Below, piece by piece: positions 8,766 through 17,830 of a DNA stretch of 64,000 nt; the stretch's first letter is position 1; the number at the start of each line of letters is the position of its first letter. Made by a program: the position numbers and the translations under genes. The DNA comes from Polaromonas sp. GTDB taxonomy: Bacteria > Pseudomonadota > Gammaproteobacteria > Burkholderiales > Burkholderiaceae_C. The DNA lies in assembly GCF_012927455.1 (NCBI RefSeq), contig NZ_JABBPE010000004.1, positions 1 to 64,000 on the forward strand. The letters run 5' to 3'. The notes below the pieces were generated by a model, which was not told the DNA's origin, did no database searches, and saw nothing but the letters and a program-made list of their open reading frames with translations.

Positions 8766-9509
8766 TCAGTTCCGCTGCGGCTGCAAATCCAATTGCGCCA
8801 GCGAGTCCATAAATCCGTCGGCATCGACCGCGCGCACCGGCTCGCCGTGGTTGTAGCCGTACGTCACCAGCAGCACCGGGCAACCGGCAGCGCGCGCGGC
8901 CTGGGCATCGTTACTGGAGTCGCCAATCACCAGCGTGCGGCCCGGCTGGCTTCCTAGGAATTCACAGGTTTTCAGCAGAGGCAGCGGGTCGGGCTTTTTG
9001 CGCTCGAACGAATCGCCGCCAAATACACCGCTGAAAAAGCCGTGCAGCCCCTTGCGCTTGAGCAAGTTGCTGGCAAAGCCTAAGGGCTTGTTGGTCAGGC
9101 ACGCCAGTTTGAGCCCGGCCCGCTGCAAGCCCCTCAAGCCTTCGACAACACCGGGGTAGACCGTCGCGTGCTGGCCGTTGATGCTGGCGTAGTGACGCTG
9201 GTAGCTGCCATAGGCCAATTCGTAAGCAGCTAACGAATCAATAGCCGATGGCGCTGGTGCGATATGGGTTTGCAACAGTTTCAGCACCGATCTGACCAAA
9301 TGCTCGGAGCCTTTGCCGACCAGCCGGCTGACCGTGGCTGCGTCAAGCGTGCGGCTCAGCGGATCACCGCTTGCGCGCTGCGGCAGCTCAGCCAGCATCA
9401 GGTTGAGCGCCACCACAAAGTCGCCCATGGTGTCCACCAACGTGCCGTCCAGATCGATGATCGCCGCATCAAAACCGCCAGCGTTCTGACGAAGAAAATC
9501 ATCAACCAT
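8766..9509 (-). CDS. gph: Phosphoglycolate phosphatase (HAD family)
   Basis: Dephosphorylates 2-phosphoglycolate arising from DNA repair or Rubisco oxygenation. It has 247 aa with HAD motif I IIDLDGTLVDT near the N terminus, motif II in LTNKPLGFA, and motif III/IV around KKPDPLPLL and VIGDSSNDAQAA. Position after rpe is usual for betaproteobacterial gph. Between the cap helices the segment IDSLAAYELAYG is encoded by a degenerate copy of the dispersed repeat (9207-9246), an in-frame addition. Related HAD phosphatases acting on other substrates cannot be ruled out. Confidence 0.92.
   Translation of the reverse strand: MVDDFLRQNAGGFDAAIIDLDGTLVDTMGDFVVALNLMLAELPQRASGDPLSRTLDAATVSRLVGKGSEHLVRSVLKLLQTHIAPAPSAIDSLAAYELAYGSYQRHYASINGQHATVYPGVVEGLRGLQRAGLKLACLTNKPLGFASNLLKRKGLHGFFSGVFGGDSFERKKPDPLPLLKTCEFLGSQPGRTLVIGDSSNDAQAARAAGCPVLLVTYGYNHGEPVRAVDADGFMDSLAQLDLQPQRN
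9207..9246. repeat. Family A palindromic repeat inside gph (degenerate)
   Basis: CCATAGGCCAATTCGTAAGC followed by AGCTAACGAATCAATAGC. It matches the order of the copy at 5181-5230 with several substitutions. It codes in frame for residues in the cap region of Gph. Confidence 0.65.
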
Positions 9510-9527
9510 CAGGTCCCTACTCCAAGG

Positions 9528-10283
9528 CTAGTGCAAGCCCACCACGGTGCGCACCGCCTGCAGCAAATACTCGGTTTCCACCGGCTTGGTAATGTAGCCG
9601 TCGGCGCCGCCCGCCAGTCCTTTGATAACTGATTCGCGCGTGGCCTTGGCCGTCAGCATGATGACGGGCACGTCCTTCAGTGCCGGATGGGCACGAATTC
9701 TGAGCAGGATGTCGAAACCATCGGCATCGGGCAGCATCACGTCGAGAAGAATCAGATCGGGAACCGGCTGCTTGCGCAGCTCGGCCACCACTTCAGCGCG
9801 ACATCCGGCCACACGCACATCAAAGCCCTCGAAGGTCAGGAAATGACCCAGAAATTTGGCCAGCTGCAGCTCATCGTCAACGATGAGCGCCGACATCCGC
9901 GCGCCCGCCACGCGCGCGCGCGGCAGCCCCCGGTTCCTGGCAATGCGCACATAGAAATGCGCGGTCTTCAGGGATTCGGCGCAGGCATCGGCTTCGGCGT
10001 CTACCTCGGTCATGGATGAATGACTGAACTGAAACTGCAGCGACGCCGCAAAAGGGTCCGCCGCGACGGCTGCCGTCAGCCCCTTTTGGATGAGCATGCC
10101 GAGCGTCGTGTCGAAGCTGGTGAGCGCATCGACAGCGCTCATGCCATGACGGATCTGGGCCAGCGTCAACAAGCCGTTAAAACGTATCAGCAAATCGACC
10201 TCGGCTGGCGAAATCGTGGTCGCCGAGCTGAGCAACTCTTGTTTGCCTTTTGGCGTTACCGCGTAAACATCGGTGTAGTGCAT
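9528..10283 (-). CDS. Response-regulator protein with C-terminal receiver domain
   Basis: A 251-aa protein whose receiver domain is at the C terminus (about residues 130-251). It has acidic pair D136/D137, phospho-acceptor D181 in LLDVMLPDADGF, T211 and K233 in YITKPVE, all intact. The N-terminal half (1-110) is not a recognised effector domain. Its helix pattern (SPAEVDLLIRFNGLLTLAQI) hints at a winged-helix-like fold. This order, unknown domain first and receiver last, is the reverse of common regulators. No histidine kinase is adjacent. It sits between rpe and gph, 18 bases before gph, so it is probably co-transcribed with them. Confidence 0.8.
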   Translation of the reverse strand: MHYTDVYAVTPKGKQELLSSATTISPAEVDLLIRFNGLLTLAQIRHGMSAVDALTSFDTTLGMLIQKGLTAAVAADPFAASLQFQFSHSSMTEVDAEADACAESLKTAHFYVRIARNRGLPRARVAGARMSALIVDDELQLAKFLGHFLTFEGFDVRVAGCRAEVVAELRKQPVPDLILLDVMLPDADGFDILLRIRAHPALKDVPVIMLTAKATRESVIKGLAGGADGYITKPVETEYLLQAVRTVVGLH

Positions 10284-10428
10284 GTCGTGGCGACTTTCAA
10301 GCTTTCGTGGATAGGAGGCGTGACAAGGCTCATGCCCGCTGTCAAATTCTGGGGCTTACTGTATACCTGCTGTCTACCCGCCGTAAAAACTGCCGGTTGC
10401 AAAAGCCCCTGCGCCTGTGGCCTGCGCC

Positions 10429-11127
10429 TCACCGGGCCAATTCAAGCCGCATTGCGGCTATCACGGCGCGGTAGTCGGGTTGGCCGAATATCGCGCTGCC
10501 AGCCACGAAGGTGTCTGCCCCCGCAGCCGCCACGCGCGCAATGTTCTCCAGCTTGATGCCACCATCAACTTCAAGGCGAATGTCCTTGCCCGATGCATCA
10601 ATGCGAGCTCTAGCCTGTTCGATCTTGCGCAGCGCCGAATCGATGAAGCTTTGCCCGCCAAAGCCGGGGTTGACGCTCATGATGAGAATTAGATCGATGT
10701 CATCAATCACCCAGTCCAGCACGTCCATGGGCGCTGCCGGATTGAATACCAGCCCGGCCTTGCAGCCCTTGGCCTTGATGGCCTGAATGCTACGGTGCAC
10801 ATGGCCCGAAGCGTCTGGGTGAAAACTGATCAGGTCGGCGCCGGCATCGGCAAACGCGGCGGCCAAACTATCGACCGGCTGCACCATCAGATGTACATCA
10901 ATCGGTACCGGCGTGCCATCAGCCCTTTTGGCATGCGGTTTGAGCGCCTGGCAAATCATGGGCCCAAAACTCAGGTTGGGCACGTAATGGTTGTCCATCA
11001 CGTCAAAGTGAATCCAGTCTGCGCCGGCCGCAATGACCGCTTGCAGTTCATCCCCCAGACGGGCGAAGTCGGCGGACAAAATGGACGGCGCAATGCGATG
11101 GGCGGGCGGCTTGGTTTTTAGCATCAC
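10429..11127 (-). CDS. rpe: Ribulose-phosphate 3-epimerase
   Basis: Interconverts ribulose-5-phosphate and xylulose-5-phosphate in the pentose phosphate pathway. It has 232 aa. The TIM-barrel signatures [16 protein letters not shown], the metal-binding [17 protein letters not shown] and the phosphate-binding VDGGI and [13 protein letters not shown] are present. It begins with two consecutive ATGs (11127 and 11124). It is divergent from apaG, with about 100 bases between for both promoters, and is first gene of the rpe-receiver-gph unit. Confidence 0.96.
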   Translation of the reverse strand: MMLKTKPPAHRIAPSILSADFARLGDELQAVIAAGADWIHFDVMDNHYVPNLSFGPMICQALKPHAKRADGTPVPIDVHLMVQPVDSLAAAFADAGADLISFHPDASGHVHRSIQAIKAKGCKAGLVFNPAAPMDVLDWVIDDIDLILIMSVNPGFGGQSFIDSALRKIEQARARIDASGKDIRLEVDGGIKLENIARVAAAGADTFVAGSAIFGQPDYRAVIAAMRLELAR

Positions 11128-11225
11128 CAGATTGTCGCAGCAAGCCGGCGTGGGGTTATGTATTGCCGCTTTCGGGCCGGGCTAATCGGGGCGGTTAACA
11201 TGAATGTCTATTGTTCTTTGCCGCC

Positions 11226-11621
11226 ATGCCGAAATACCAATTCACCTGTGAAGTGACCCCGCAATACCTGCCCGACCAGTCGGCGCCGGGAGAGCTGATC
11301 TATGGCTTTTCGTACACCGTGACGCTGACCAACACCGGTGAGGTGCCGGCCCAGTTGATTTCGCGCCACTGGATCATCAGCGATGCCAACGGCCACACCG
11401 AAGAGGTCAAGGGACTGGGCGTGGTCGGTCACCAGCCGCTGCTCAAGCCGGGTCAATCGTTTCAGTACACCAGCGGCTCGCGCCTGCGCACCGCCAGCGG
11501 CACCATGCATGGCAGTTATTTTTGCGTGGCTGAAGATGGCGAGCGCTTTGAAGTGCCGGTTCCGCTATTTTTGCTGGAAGCGCAGCACGGCGGCGCCTCG
11601 CCCGGTCGCACCCTGCACTGA
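11226..11621 (+). CDS. apaG: ApaG-domain protein
   Basis: A 131-aa protein of the ApaG family, a fibronectin-III-like beta-sandwich found next to nucleotide or RNA-modifying genes in many proteobacteria. The conserved SRHWIISDANG, VVGHQPLLKPGQSFQYTSG and GTMHGSYFC segments are all present. The ATG at 11226 (MPKYQFTCEV) is the canonical start; the frame open from 11211 begins with TTG. Its molecular function is not settled: E. coli ApaG is linked to cobalt resistance and magnesium efflux, and structures suggest protein or nucleotide binding. Confidence 0.94.
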   Translation: MPKYQFTCEVTPQYLPDQSAPGELIYGFSYTVTLTNTGEVPAQLISRHWIISDANGHTEEVKGLGVVGHQPLLKPGQSFQYTSGSRLRTASGTMHGSYFCVAEDGERFEVPVPLFLLEAQHGGASPGRTLH

Positions 11622-11657
11622 ACGCGCCGCGTTGAACCCACTGCATTGCCAGCGCCG

Positions 11658-13628
11658 ATGAGAGACCTTGCAGCGCTGCTGAGGGAGCTAGACCCGGCGG
11701 CCGACGTGGCGCAGCGCCATGTCTGGCTGATCAGGCTGTTTCAGTGGATACGCGGCGACCAGCGCTCAGCCTCAGCGGCGGTGGCGCGGGTGCAGGCCTT
11801 CATCGAAGCGGTGCAGATGCAGCCCGAGTTGCAGGCGCGGCTGCAGACTTGGTGGCATCAGCTGGCGCACAGCGTGGACATCACCCCCTTGCTGGCTGAT
11901 TTTGGTTTTGCGCCGCGCACCGCTTTTGTCAGTGAACTGGCCGAACGGCTGCGCCGCAAGTTGCTGCCGGGCACGCCGGACACGCTGGATGCTTCGGAGC
12001 TGTTTCCGCTGGTGGCGTCCACGCGTTTCGATATGCAGTGGATGGGCGCGCTGGGCGAGCCGCAAGTCAGCCAGCTGGTGCTGCTGCTGTCGGCGCACCC
12101 CGTGCAGGACGCACTGCACTGGCAAAACATGCTGGTGGACGCGCTGACCTACTGCACCGCGCAAATCCGCGCCACCGGTTTTGCGCCCGAGCTCAGGCTG
12201 CGGATGGACGGCAGCTTGCCGAGCGCGCGCGCCTTTCATGCGCTGCCCGCCGACATCGATGAATTGCGCAGCGCGTTTTTCGGCGCCGAGCACGACGAGG
12301 CGCGACTGCAAGCCGCCCTCTCGCAGTACCGCGCGCGCCTCGATGCCTGTCGCCAGGCCATCAATAGCATTTATGCGCATCTGGAAGAAAACGGCGTCTC
12401 GCTGGGCATGGTGTTTCGCCTGCGCCAGTTGCGCGAGCGCATGCTGCGGGTGCGGGAATTGCTCGACAGCCTGACCTCGCCCAAGCCCGCCATGGCCGCG
12501 CTCAAGCTGCTGGTGCGCCGCGTCAGCACCGCGCAGGAGATGAAAAGCATAGGCGCGCTGATCAGCGCCAATTCCACGCTGCTGTCGGCCAAGATGGCCG
12601 AGCGCAGCGCTGAAACCGGCGAGACCTACATCACCCGCACCAAAGGCGAATACCGGGAAATGCTCGGCAAGGCGATGGGCGGCGGCGCCGTCACGGCCTT
12701 CACCACGCTGCTCAAGTTCATGGTCGTGGGCGTCGGCCTGTCGGCCTTCTGGGGCGGCTTCTGGTCCGGCGTGGCCTATGCCGCAACCTTCATCGTGATC
12801 CAGCTGCTGCATTTCACGCTCGCCACCAAGCAGCCCGCCATGACGGCGCCCGCCATGGCGGCCAAGCTCAAGGACATGGATTCCGCCGAAGCCAGCCATA
12901 CGGTGGAGCCGTTTGTCGATGAGGTCACGCACCTGGTGCGCTCCCAGGTGGCTGCGGTGCTGGGCAATGTCTTGATGGTGGTGCCTGCGGTACTGCTGAT
13001 CAACGCGCTGATCGAACTGCTGCTGGGCCGCCCGATGATAGGTAACGATCAGGCCCGCCATGTGCTGGCCAGCCTGACGTTGCTGGGACCGACGCTGCTG
13101 TGGGCGGCTTTTACCGGCGCCATCCTGTTTGCCGCCAGCGTGATTGCCGGCTGGACCGAAAACTGGTTTGTGCTGCACCGGCTGGATTCGGCGATACGCC
13201 ACAACCCGCGCTTTACCGCCGTGCTGGGCGCCGAACGTGCGGCGCGCTGGTCCGCCTTCATGCGCAACAATATCTCTGGCTTTGCCTCCAATATTGCGCT
13301 GGGTTTCATGCTTGGCCTGATTCCGGCGTTCACCGGTTTCTTTGGCGTCGAGCTCGAAGTGCGTCACGTCACGCTGTCGACCGGGCAACTGGCCGCGGCT
13401 GCGGCCTCGCTCGGCCTGGAGGCCTTGCGCCAACCCGCGATCTGGTGGTGTATGGCCGCCATTCCGCTGATTGGTGCCCTCAACCTGGGCGTAAGTTTTT
13501 ACCTGGCGTTTCGCCTGGCGCTGCAAGCCCACAACGTCAGCAGGCTGGACCGCGCCCGCATTCGGGCTGCCATCTGGGCGCGCTGGCGCGGCCATCCGCG
13601 CAGTTTTTTCATGCCCGAGCGGGCGTGA
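11658..13628 (+). CDS. SpecificRecomb-family multi-pass membrane protein
   Basis: A 656-aa protein matching the family annotated as site-specific recombinase (Gcr-like). The N-terminal ~330 residues are soluble and helical. The C-terminal half holds at least six hydrophobic segments, for example GVGLSAFWGGFWSGVAYAAT and GNVLMVVPAVLLINALIELL. No recombinase catalytic motif (tyrosine or serine type) is visible, so the family name is doubtful; a membrane role is more consistent with the sequence. Start taken at ATG 11658 (MRDLAALL), with a TTG 12 bases upstream as alternative. It lies 36 bases after apaG. Confidence 0.82.
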   Translation: MRDLAALLRELDPAADVAQRHVWLIRLFQWIRGDQRSASAAVARVQAFIEAVQMQPELQARLQTWWHQLAHSVDITPLLADFGFAPRTAFVSELAERLRRKLLPGTPDTLDASELFPLVASTRFDMQWMGALGEPQVSQLVLLLSAHPVQDALHWQNMLVDALTYCTAQIRATGFAPELRLRMDGSLPSARAFHALPADIDELRSAFFGAEHDEARLQAALSQYRARLDACRQAINSIYAHLEENGVSLGMVFRLRQLRERMLRVRELLDSLTSPKPAMAALKLLVRRVSTAQEMKSIGALISANSTLLSAKMAERSAETGETYITRTKGEYREMLGKAMGGGAVTAFTTLLKFMVVGVGLSAFWGGFWSGVAYAATFIVIQLLHFTLATKQPAMTAPAMAAKLKDMDSAEASHTVEPFVDEVTHLVRSQVAAVLGNVLMVVPAVLLINALIELLLGRPMIGNDQARHVLASLTLLGPTLLWAAFTGAILFAASVIAGWTENWFVLHRLDSAIRHNPRFTAVLGAERAARWSAFMRNNISGFASNIALGFMLGLIPAFTGFFGVELEVRHVTLSTGQLAAAAASLGLEALRQPAIWWCMAAIPLIGALNLGVSFYLAFRLALQAHNVSRLDRARIRAAIWARWRGHPRSFFMPERA

Positions 13629-13831
13629 TTGCCGCCTCCGTTGTCGCCCGGGATCTTTGCCCTTGTCCTACAGTCATACGGGAATAATGGATGTAAATTA
13701 AAGCAACGCTTTGTTGTATCTGCAAACAAGCATTGGGCGCCGCGCTATAACGGCTGGTTACTCCAACAGCAGCCCTGCCCGACCAAACCCCATGACTACA
13801 GCAGTCATGACCTCTTTGGAGACACTCCCTC
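13629..13831. other. Gap upstream of the antiporter gene with a hairpin
   Basis: No gene seen. Shortly before the antiporter start there is CATGACT-ACAGC-AGTCATG (13791-13809), a 7-bp perfect stem with a 5-base loop that could fold in the leader mRNA or bind a dimeric regulator. No promoter is clear. Confidence 0.45.
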
Positions 13832-15091
13832 ATGAATGAAATTTTGGCCATTTGGGCCGAATGGATCAAACCATCGGCCGGATTGCCTACCGTGCAGTGG
13901 TCGATCTTGCTAGCGCTGGCCGCCGCTGCCGGTCATCTGCTCAACCGCTACACCGGACTGCCCAAGGTGGTGGGCTATTCGATGGTTGGCGCCTTCGCCG
14001 GGCTGGCCGGTTTCAGCGGCGCGGTCTGGCCCTTGCAGGGCATCGGGCTGTTTTTGCTGGAGCTCGGCGTCGCCGTGGTGCTGTTTGAAGCCGGCGGCCG
14101 CATCCCGCTGCGCTGGTTTCGCCACAACCCGATGGTGCTGGTGCAAAGTCTGGCCGAATCGACGCTGACTTTCCTGTTGGTGTACTGGGTTCTCAGCAAA
14201 CTGGGCATGCGCGATATGGTGGCCGAATCGCTCGCGCTGCTGGCCATGGCCGCGTCGCCGGCGGTGCTTTCACGGGTGGTCATCGACACACAAGCCGCAG
14301 GCCCGGTGACCGAGCGCGCGCTGGTGCTGTCCACCCTCAGCACCCTGTACGCACTGACGCTTTGCAGCGCGCGCGCCGGCATGCTGCCGCGCGGCGAGTC
14401 CGACCTGTCCGGCACGCTCTACCCGGTGCTGGTGGTGCTCGGTTTGTCGGTAGTGGTGGGCGCCGCTCTGGCGCTCACGCTGCGCACCGCGCTGCGCGTC
14501 ATGAGTCCGGCCAGCGAGAACACCGCCATCTTGCTGCTGGCCATGATTGCCGCTGGCGCCGCGCTGGCGGCCAACTTTGGCGGCTCGGCGCCGCTGGCAG
14601 CGCTGCTGGGCGGCATGCTGCTCAAGCAACTCAATCCGCGCCCCTGGTCCTGGCCCCGGCAAATGGGCACGGCCTCGTCCATGCTCACCATGCTGATGTT
14701 TGTGCTGGTCTCGGTGGTGGCGGCGCAGGCCGACTGGAGCCGCCCGGTGGCGGGCCTGGTGCTGGCGCTGGTGCTAGCGCGCATGTTGGCCAAAATTACC
14801 GGCGTGGCCATCGGCAATGTCGGCAGCGGCGCCAGCTGGAAGCAGGCCTTGTGGGTCGGCTGCGCCATGTCACCGATGTCGTCGGTGGCGCTGCTGCTGG
14901 TGTCGCAGTACGTGGCGGCTTCCGGGCCGCTCGGGCGTCAGATGGCCAGCGTTGCCCTGCCCGCGATTTTGCTGATGGAACTGCTCGGTGCGGTGTTGGC
15001 CACCGTGGCCATCTACGGCGCCGGCGAAAGCTCTAAACCCTGGGCGCCTTTAAGCCGCAGCCCTTCTACCGGACCCGTTCATGAGTCTTGA
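13832..15091 (+). CDS. Cation:proton antiporter, Kef/CPA2-like
   Basis: A 419-aa integral membrane protein with about 12 hydrophobic segments and the Na+/H+ exchanger fold of the CPA2 superfamily. Supporting segments are [17 protein letters not shown] in the first third, [19 protein letters not shown], and [21 protein letters not shown]. No C-terminal RCK/TrkA nucleotide-binding domain is present, so this is a short, unregulated version. Ion specificity cannot be read from the sequence. The stop overlaps the start of the next gene by 11 bases, so the two are translated together. Confidence 0.85.
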   Translation: MNEILAIWAEWIKPSAGLPTVQWSILLALAAAAGHLLNRYTGLPKVVGYSMVGAFAGLAGFSGAVWPLQGIGLFLLELGVAVVLFEAGGRIPLRWFRHNPMVLVQSLAESTLTFLLVYWVLSKLGMRDMVAESLALLAMAASPAVLSRVVIDTQAAGPVTERALVLSTLSTLYALTLCSARAGMLPRGESDLSGTLYPVLVVLGLSVVVGAALALTLRTALRVMSPASENTAILLLAMIAAGAALAANFGGSAPLAALLGGMLLKQLNPRPWSWPRQMGTASSMLTMLMFVLVSVVAAQADWSRPVAGLVLALVLARMLAKITGVAIGNVGSGASWKQALWVGCAMSPMSSVALLLVSQYVAASGPLGRQMASVALPAILLMELLGAVLATVAIYGAGESSKPWAPLSRSPSTGPVHES

Positions 15092-16220
15092 ACCGTTTCA
15101 GAAATCTGCCGCCTTGTCGCTAGGCGTTGAGCTGGAGTTGCAGCTCGTCAACACGCACGACTACGACCTTGCCCCCTACGCCGAAGACATGCTGCGCCTG
15201 ATGGCCAAGGTGCCGCTGCCCGGTGCCGTGGTACCCGAGATGACATCGAGCATGATTGAAATTTCCACCGGCGTGTGCCACTCGTCGTCCGAAGTGCTGG
15301 GCCAGCTTTCGCAGATCCGCGATGCGCTGGTCAAAAGCGCCGACAAGCTCAATATTGCCGTGGTCGGCGGCGGCACGCACCCGTTCCAGCAGTGGCACGA
15401 GCGGCGCATTTATGACAAGCCGCGCTTTCGCGAGCTGTCCGAGCTATACGGCTACCTGTCCAAGCAGTTCACCATTTTTGGCCAGCATGTGCATGTGGGC
15501 TGCCCTGACGCCGACACGGCACTGCTGACCCTGCACCGCATGTCGCGTTACATTCCGCATTTCATCGCCCTGTCGGCCTCCAGCCCGTATGTGCAGGGGC
15601 AAGACACGGCGTTTGACTCGGCGCGGCTTAATTCGGTGTTTGCCTTTCCGCTGTCGGGCCGCGCGCCGTTTGCGCTGACGTGGGACGAGTTCACCGTCTT
15701 CTTCGACAAGATGACGCACACTGGCGTGGTCAAGAGCATGAAAGATTTTTACTGGGACATCCGGCCCAAGCCGGAGTTTGGCACTATAGAGATCCGCGTT
15801 TTTGACACCCCTTTGACGGTCGAGCGCGCCACCGCGCTGGCCGGCTTCGTGCAGTCGCTGGCCTCATGGTTCATGCACGAGCAGCCCTTCATGCCAAGCG
15901 AAGACGACTATCTGGTCTATACCTACAACCGTTTTCAGGCCTGCCGTTTCGGCCTGGACGCGGTCTATGTGGACCCGGCCAACGGCGGCCACATGCCGCT
16001 GCGCGAGCACATTCTCCTGACCATGAGCCAGATCGAGCGGCACGCCGCCAGCGTAGGCGCCAGCGCAGGCATCCACCTGCTGCGCAGCAGCGTTGAGCGC
16101 GGCGAGAACGACGCCCGCTGGCTGCGCGAAAAACAGGGCGAAGAACACCTGCTGGCCGAAGTCATCCGCCAGGCGGCCGAACGCTTTCGCGGCGGCGTGA
16201 CGCACACGCAGCAGCGCTGA
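15081..16220 (+). CDS. Carboxylate-amine ligase, GCS2 family (YbdK-like)
   Basis: A 379-aa member of glutamate-cysteine ligase family 2. The N-terminal [13 protein letters not shown] and the central [15 protein letters not shown] and [21 protein letters not shown] segments are the family hallmarks, with acidic metal ligands. The E. coli homologue YbdK has weak gamma-glutamylcysteine synthetase activity, but the physiological substrate is unknown. It overlaps the end of the antiporter gene. Kef-type antiporters are often glutathione-gated, so pairing with a GCS2 ligase is suggestive, but this is inference. Confidence 0.88.
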   Translation: MSLEPFQKSAALSLGVELELQLVNTHDYDLAPYAEDMLRLMAKVPLPGAVVPEMTSSMIEISTGVCHSSSEVLGQLSQIRDALVKSADKLNIAVVGGGTHPFQQWHERRIYDKPRFRELSELYGYLSKQFTIFGQHVHVGCPDADTALLTLHRMSRYIPHFIALSASSPYVQGQDTAFDSARLNSVFAFPLSGRAPFALTWDEFTVFFDKMTHTGVVKSMKDFYWDIRPKPEFGTIEIRVFDTPLTVERATALAGFVQSLASWFMHEQPFMPSEDDYLVYTYNRFQACRFGLDAVYVDPANGGHMPLREHILLTMSQIERHAASVGASAGIHLLRSSVERGENDARWLREKQGEEHLLAEVIRQAAERFRGGVTHTQQR

Positions 16221-16264
16221 TCAGCGCGATCAGATGCAGCCGCGCTGCCTGTATGCTCAGCGCC

Positions 16265-17251
16265 ATGGGTGAATTTGACCTGATCGCACGGTACTTCACG
16301 CGCCCCACACGGCGCGCAGCGCTGGGTGTGGGCGACGACTGCGCGCTCTTGCTGCCGGCGCCCGGCACGCAGCTGGCCATCTCCAGCGACATGCTGGTGC
16401 AGGGCCGGCACTTCTTCGCCGATGTGGATCCGTTCACGCTGGGCCACAAGGCGCTGGCCGTGAACCTGAGTGACCTCGCCGCCTGCGGCGCCCAACCCTT
16501 GGCCTTCACACTGGCGCTGGCCTTGCCGCAAGCCGATGAGGCCTGGCTGGCGCCGTTTTCGCGCGGCCTGCTGGCGCTGGCCGACGCCCACGGCTGCGAG
16601 CTGGTGGGCGGCGACACCACGCAAGGCCCGCTGAACATCTGCATCACGGTGTTTGGCGAAGTGCCCGTCGTGCAAGGCAAGAGCCAGGCGCTGCTGCGCT
16701 CGGGCGCGCGCGCCGGCGACGATATCTATGTCAGCGGCACACTGGGCGATGCCCGACTGGCGCTGGAAGCGCTGCGCGGCACGCTGACCTTGCCCGCCGC
16801 TGCGCTGGCGCAAGCCCGGCGCCGGCTGGAGCAACCGACACCACGCGTCGCGCTCGGCCAGGCGCTGCGCGGTGTGGCGTCTGCAGCGATTGACGTGAGT
16901 GATGGCCTGCTCGGCGATCTGCGCCACATCCTGCGCGCCAGCGCCGTGGGCGCCACCCTGAATACCTCGGTTGCTATTACTTTAATAGCTGCTTGCGCCC
17001 GTCCTGATTGGGCTACAGCCATTATTTCTTCCGAAAAACAGCTGGACTACGTGCTCGCGGGTGGCGACGACTACGAGCTGGCCTTCACGGCGCCTGCCTC
17101 GGCGCGCCAGGCCGTGCAGGCCGCAGCGCGTCAGGCCGACACGCCGCTCACCCGCATCGGCCACATCGACGCCGAAGCCGGCCTGCGGCTGATGGATGCG
17201 GCAGGCAAAGCCGTCACCCGCAGCTTCTCTTCATTCGACCACTTCGCCTGA
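16265..17251 (+). CDS. thiL: Thiamine-monophosphate kinase
   Basis: Phosphorylates thiamine monophosphate to thiamine diphosphate with ATP. It has 328 aa. MGEFDLIARYF at the start, GVGDDCALL, SSDMLVQGRHFF and VNLSDLAACGA are all typical of ThiL and carry the magnesium-binding aspartates. The ATG at 16265 gives the canonical N terminus; one at 16253 is possible. The region SVAITLIAACARPDWATAI is encoded by a repeat copy (16971-17020) inserted in frame before the conserved GGDDYELAFTAP. It is followed by pgpA, as in many proteobacteria. Confidence 0.95.
   Translation: MGEFDLIARYFTRPTRRAALGVGDDCALLLPAPGTQLAISSDMLVQGRHFFADVDPFTLGHKALAVNLSDLAACGAQPLAFTLALALPQADEAWLAPFSRGLLALADAHGCELVGGDTTQGPLNICITVFGEVPVVQGKSQALLRSGARAGDDIYVSGTLGDARLALEALRGTLTLPAAALAQARRRLEQPTPRVALGQALRGVASAAIDVSDGLLGDLRHILRASAVGATLNTSVAITLIAACARPDWATAIISSEKQLDYVLAGGDDYELAFTAPASARQAVQAAARQADTPLTRIGHIDAEAGLRLMDAAGKAVTRSFSSFDHFA
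16971..17020. repeat. Family A palindromic repeat inside thiL
   Basis: GCTATTACTTTAATAGCTGC followed by TTGCGCCCGTCCTGATTGGGCTA in two adjoining blocks. It is one of the best-preserved copies. It codes in frame for about 17 residues of ThiL, in a stretch where ThiL homologues are normally variable and shorter. Confidence 0.85.
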
Positions 17252-17269
17252 ACCCGACTGAACCCGACC

Positions 17270-17830
17270 ATGACCGACACCCCCTTGGCCCCAGCGCCAT
17301 CCGGCAGCGCGCCGCGCCGCGCCACGGCGCGCTTCATGCTGGCGCACCCGGCGCACCTCATGGCCTTGGGTTTTGGCTCCGGCCTGAGCCCGCTTGCCCC
17401 CGGCACTGTCGGCACGCTGTGGGCCTGGCTGTCGTTTCTGCTGCTGCAGCGCTGGCTGTCGCCGGCCGGCATCGGCTGGCTCATCGCGCTGTCGATTCCC
17501 GTGGGCTGGTGGGCATGCACGGTGACGGCCAAACACATGCGCGTGCTCGACCCCGGCAGCATCGTCTGGGACGAGGTGGTGGCATTCTGGCTGGTGTTGT
17601 GGCTGGTCATGCCGACCGGTTTCTGGGGTCAAGTGATCGCGTTTGGCCTGTTTCGCTACTTTGACGCGGCAAAACCTGGCCCGGTCGGCTGGGCCGACCG
17701 CCTGTCGCACGGCGTCAATCCCACCACCGACCGCCACGCCTGGACCTGGGCCGGCTTTGGCATCATGGCTGACGACCTGGTGGCCGCCGGCTGCACGCTG
17801 CTGGTGATCGCCCTGTGGAGGTTCATGTGA
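17270..17830 (+). CDS. pgpA: Phosphatidylglycerophosphatase A
   Basis: A membrane enzyme that dephosphorylates phosphatidylglycerol phosphate to phosphatidylglycerol. It has 186 aa with several hydrophobic segments. The family motifs GLSPLAPGTVGTLWAW near residue 40 and DPGSIVWDEVVAFW near residue 100 are intact. It follows thiL by 18 bases, and its stop codon overlaps the cinA start by one base (TGATG), indicating translational coupling. Confidence 0.95.
   Translation: MTDTPLAPAPSGSAPRRATARFMLAHPAHLMALGFGSGLSPLAPGTVGTLWAWLSFLLLQRWLSPAGIGWLIALSIPVGWWACTVTAKHMRVLDPGSIVWDEVVAFWLVLWLVMPTGFWGQVIAFGLFRYFDAAKPGPVGWADRLSHGVNPTTDRHAWTWAGFGIMADDLVAAGCTLLVIALWRFM

Noticed and set aside
11772..13595. 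607-codon open frame on the minus strand opposite the SpecificRecomb-family gene
   Set aside because: His/Gln/Arg-rich low-complexity translation typical of the antisense frame of a GC-rich gene; no recognisable domain and no ribosome-binding site.
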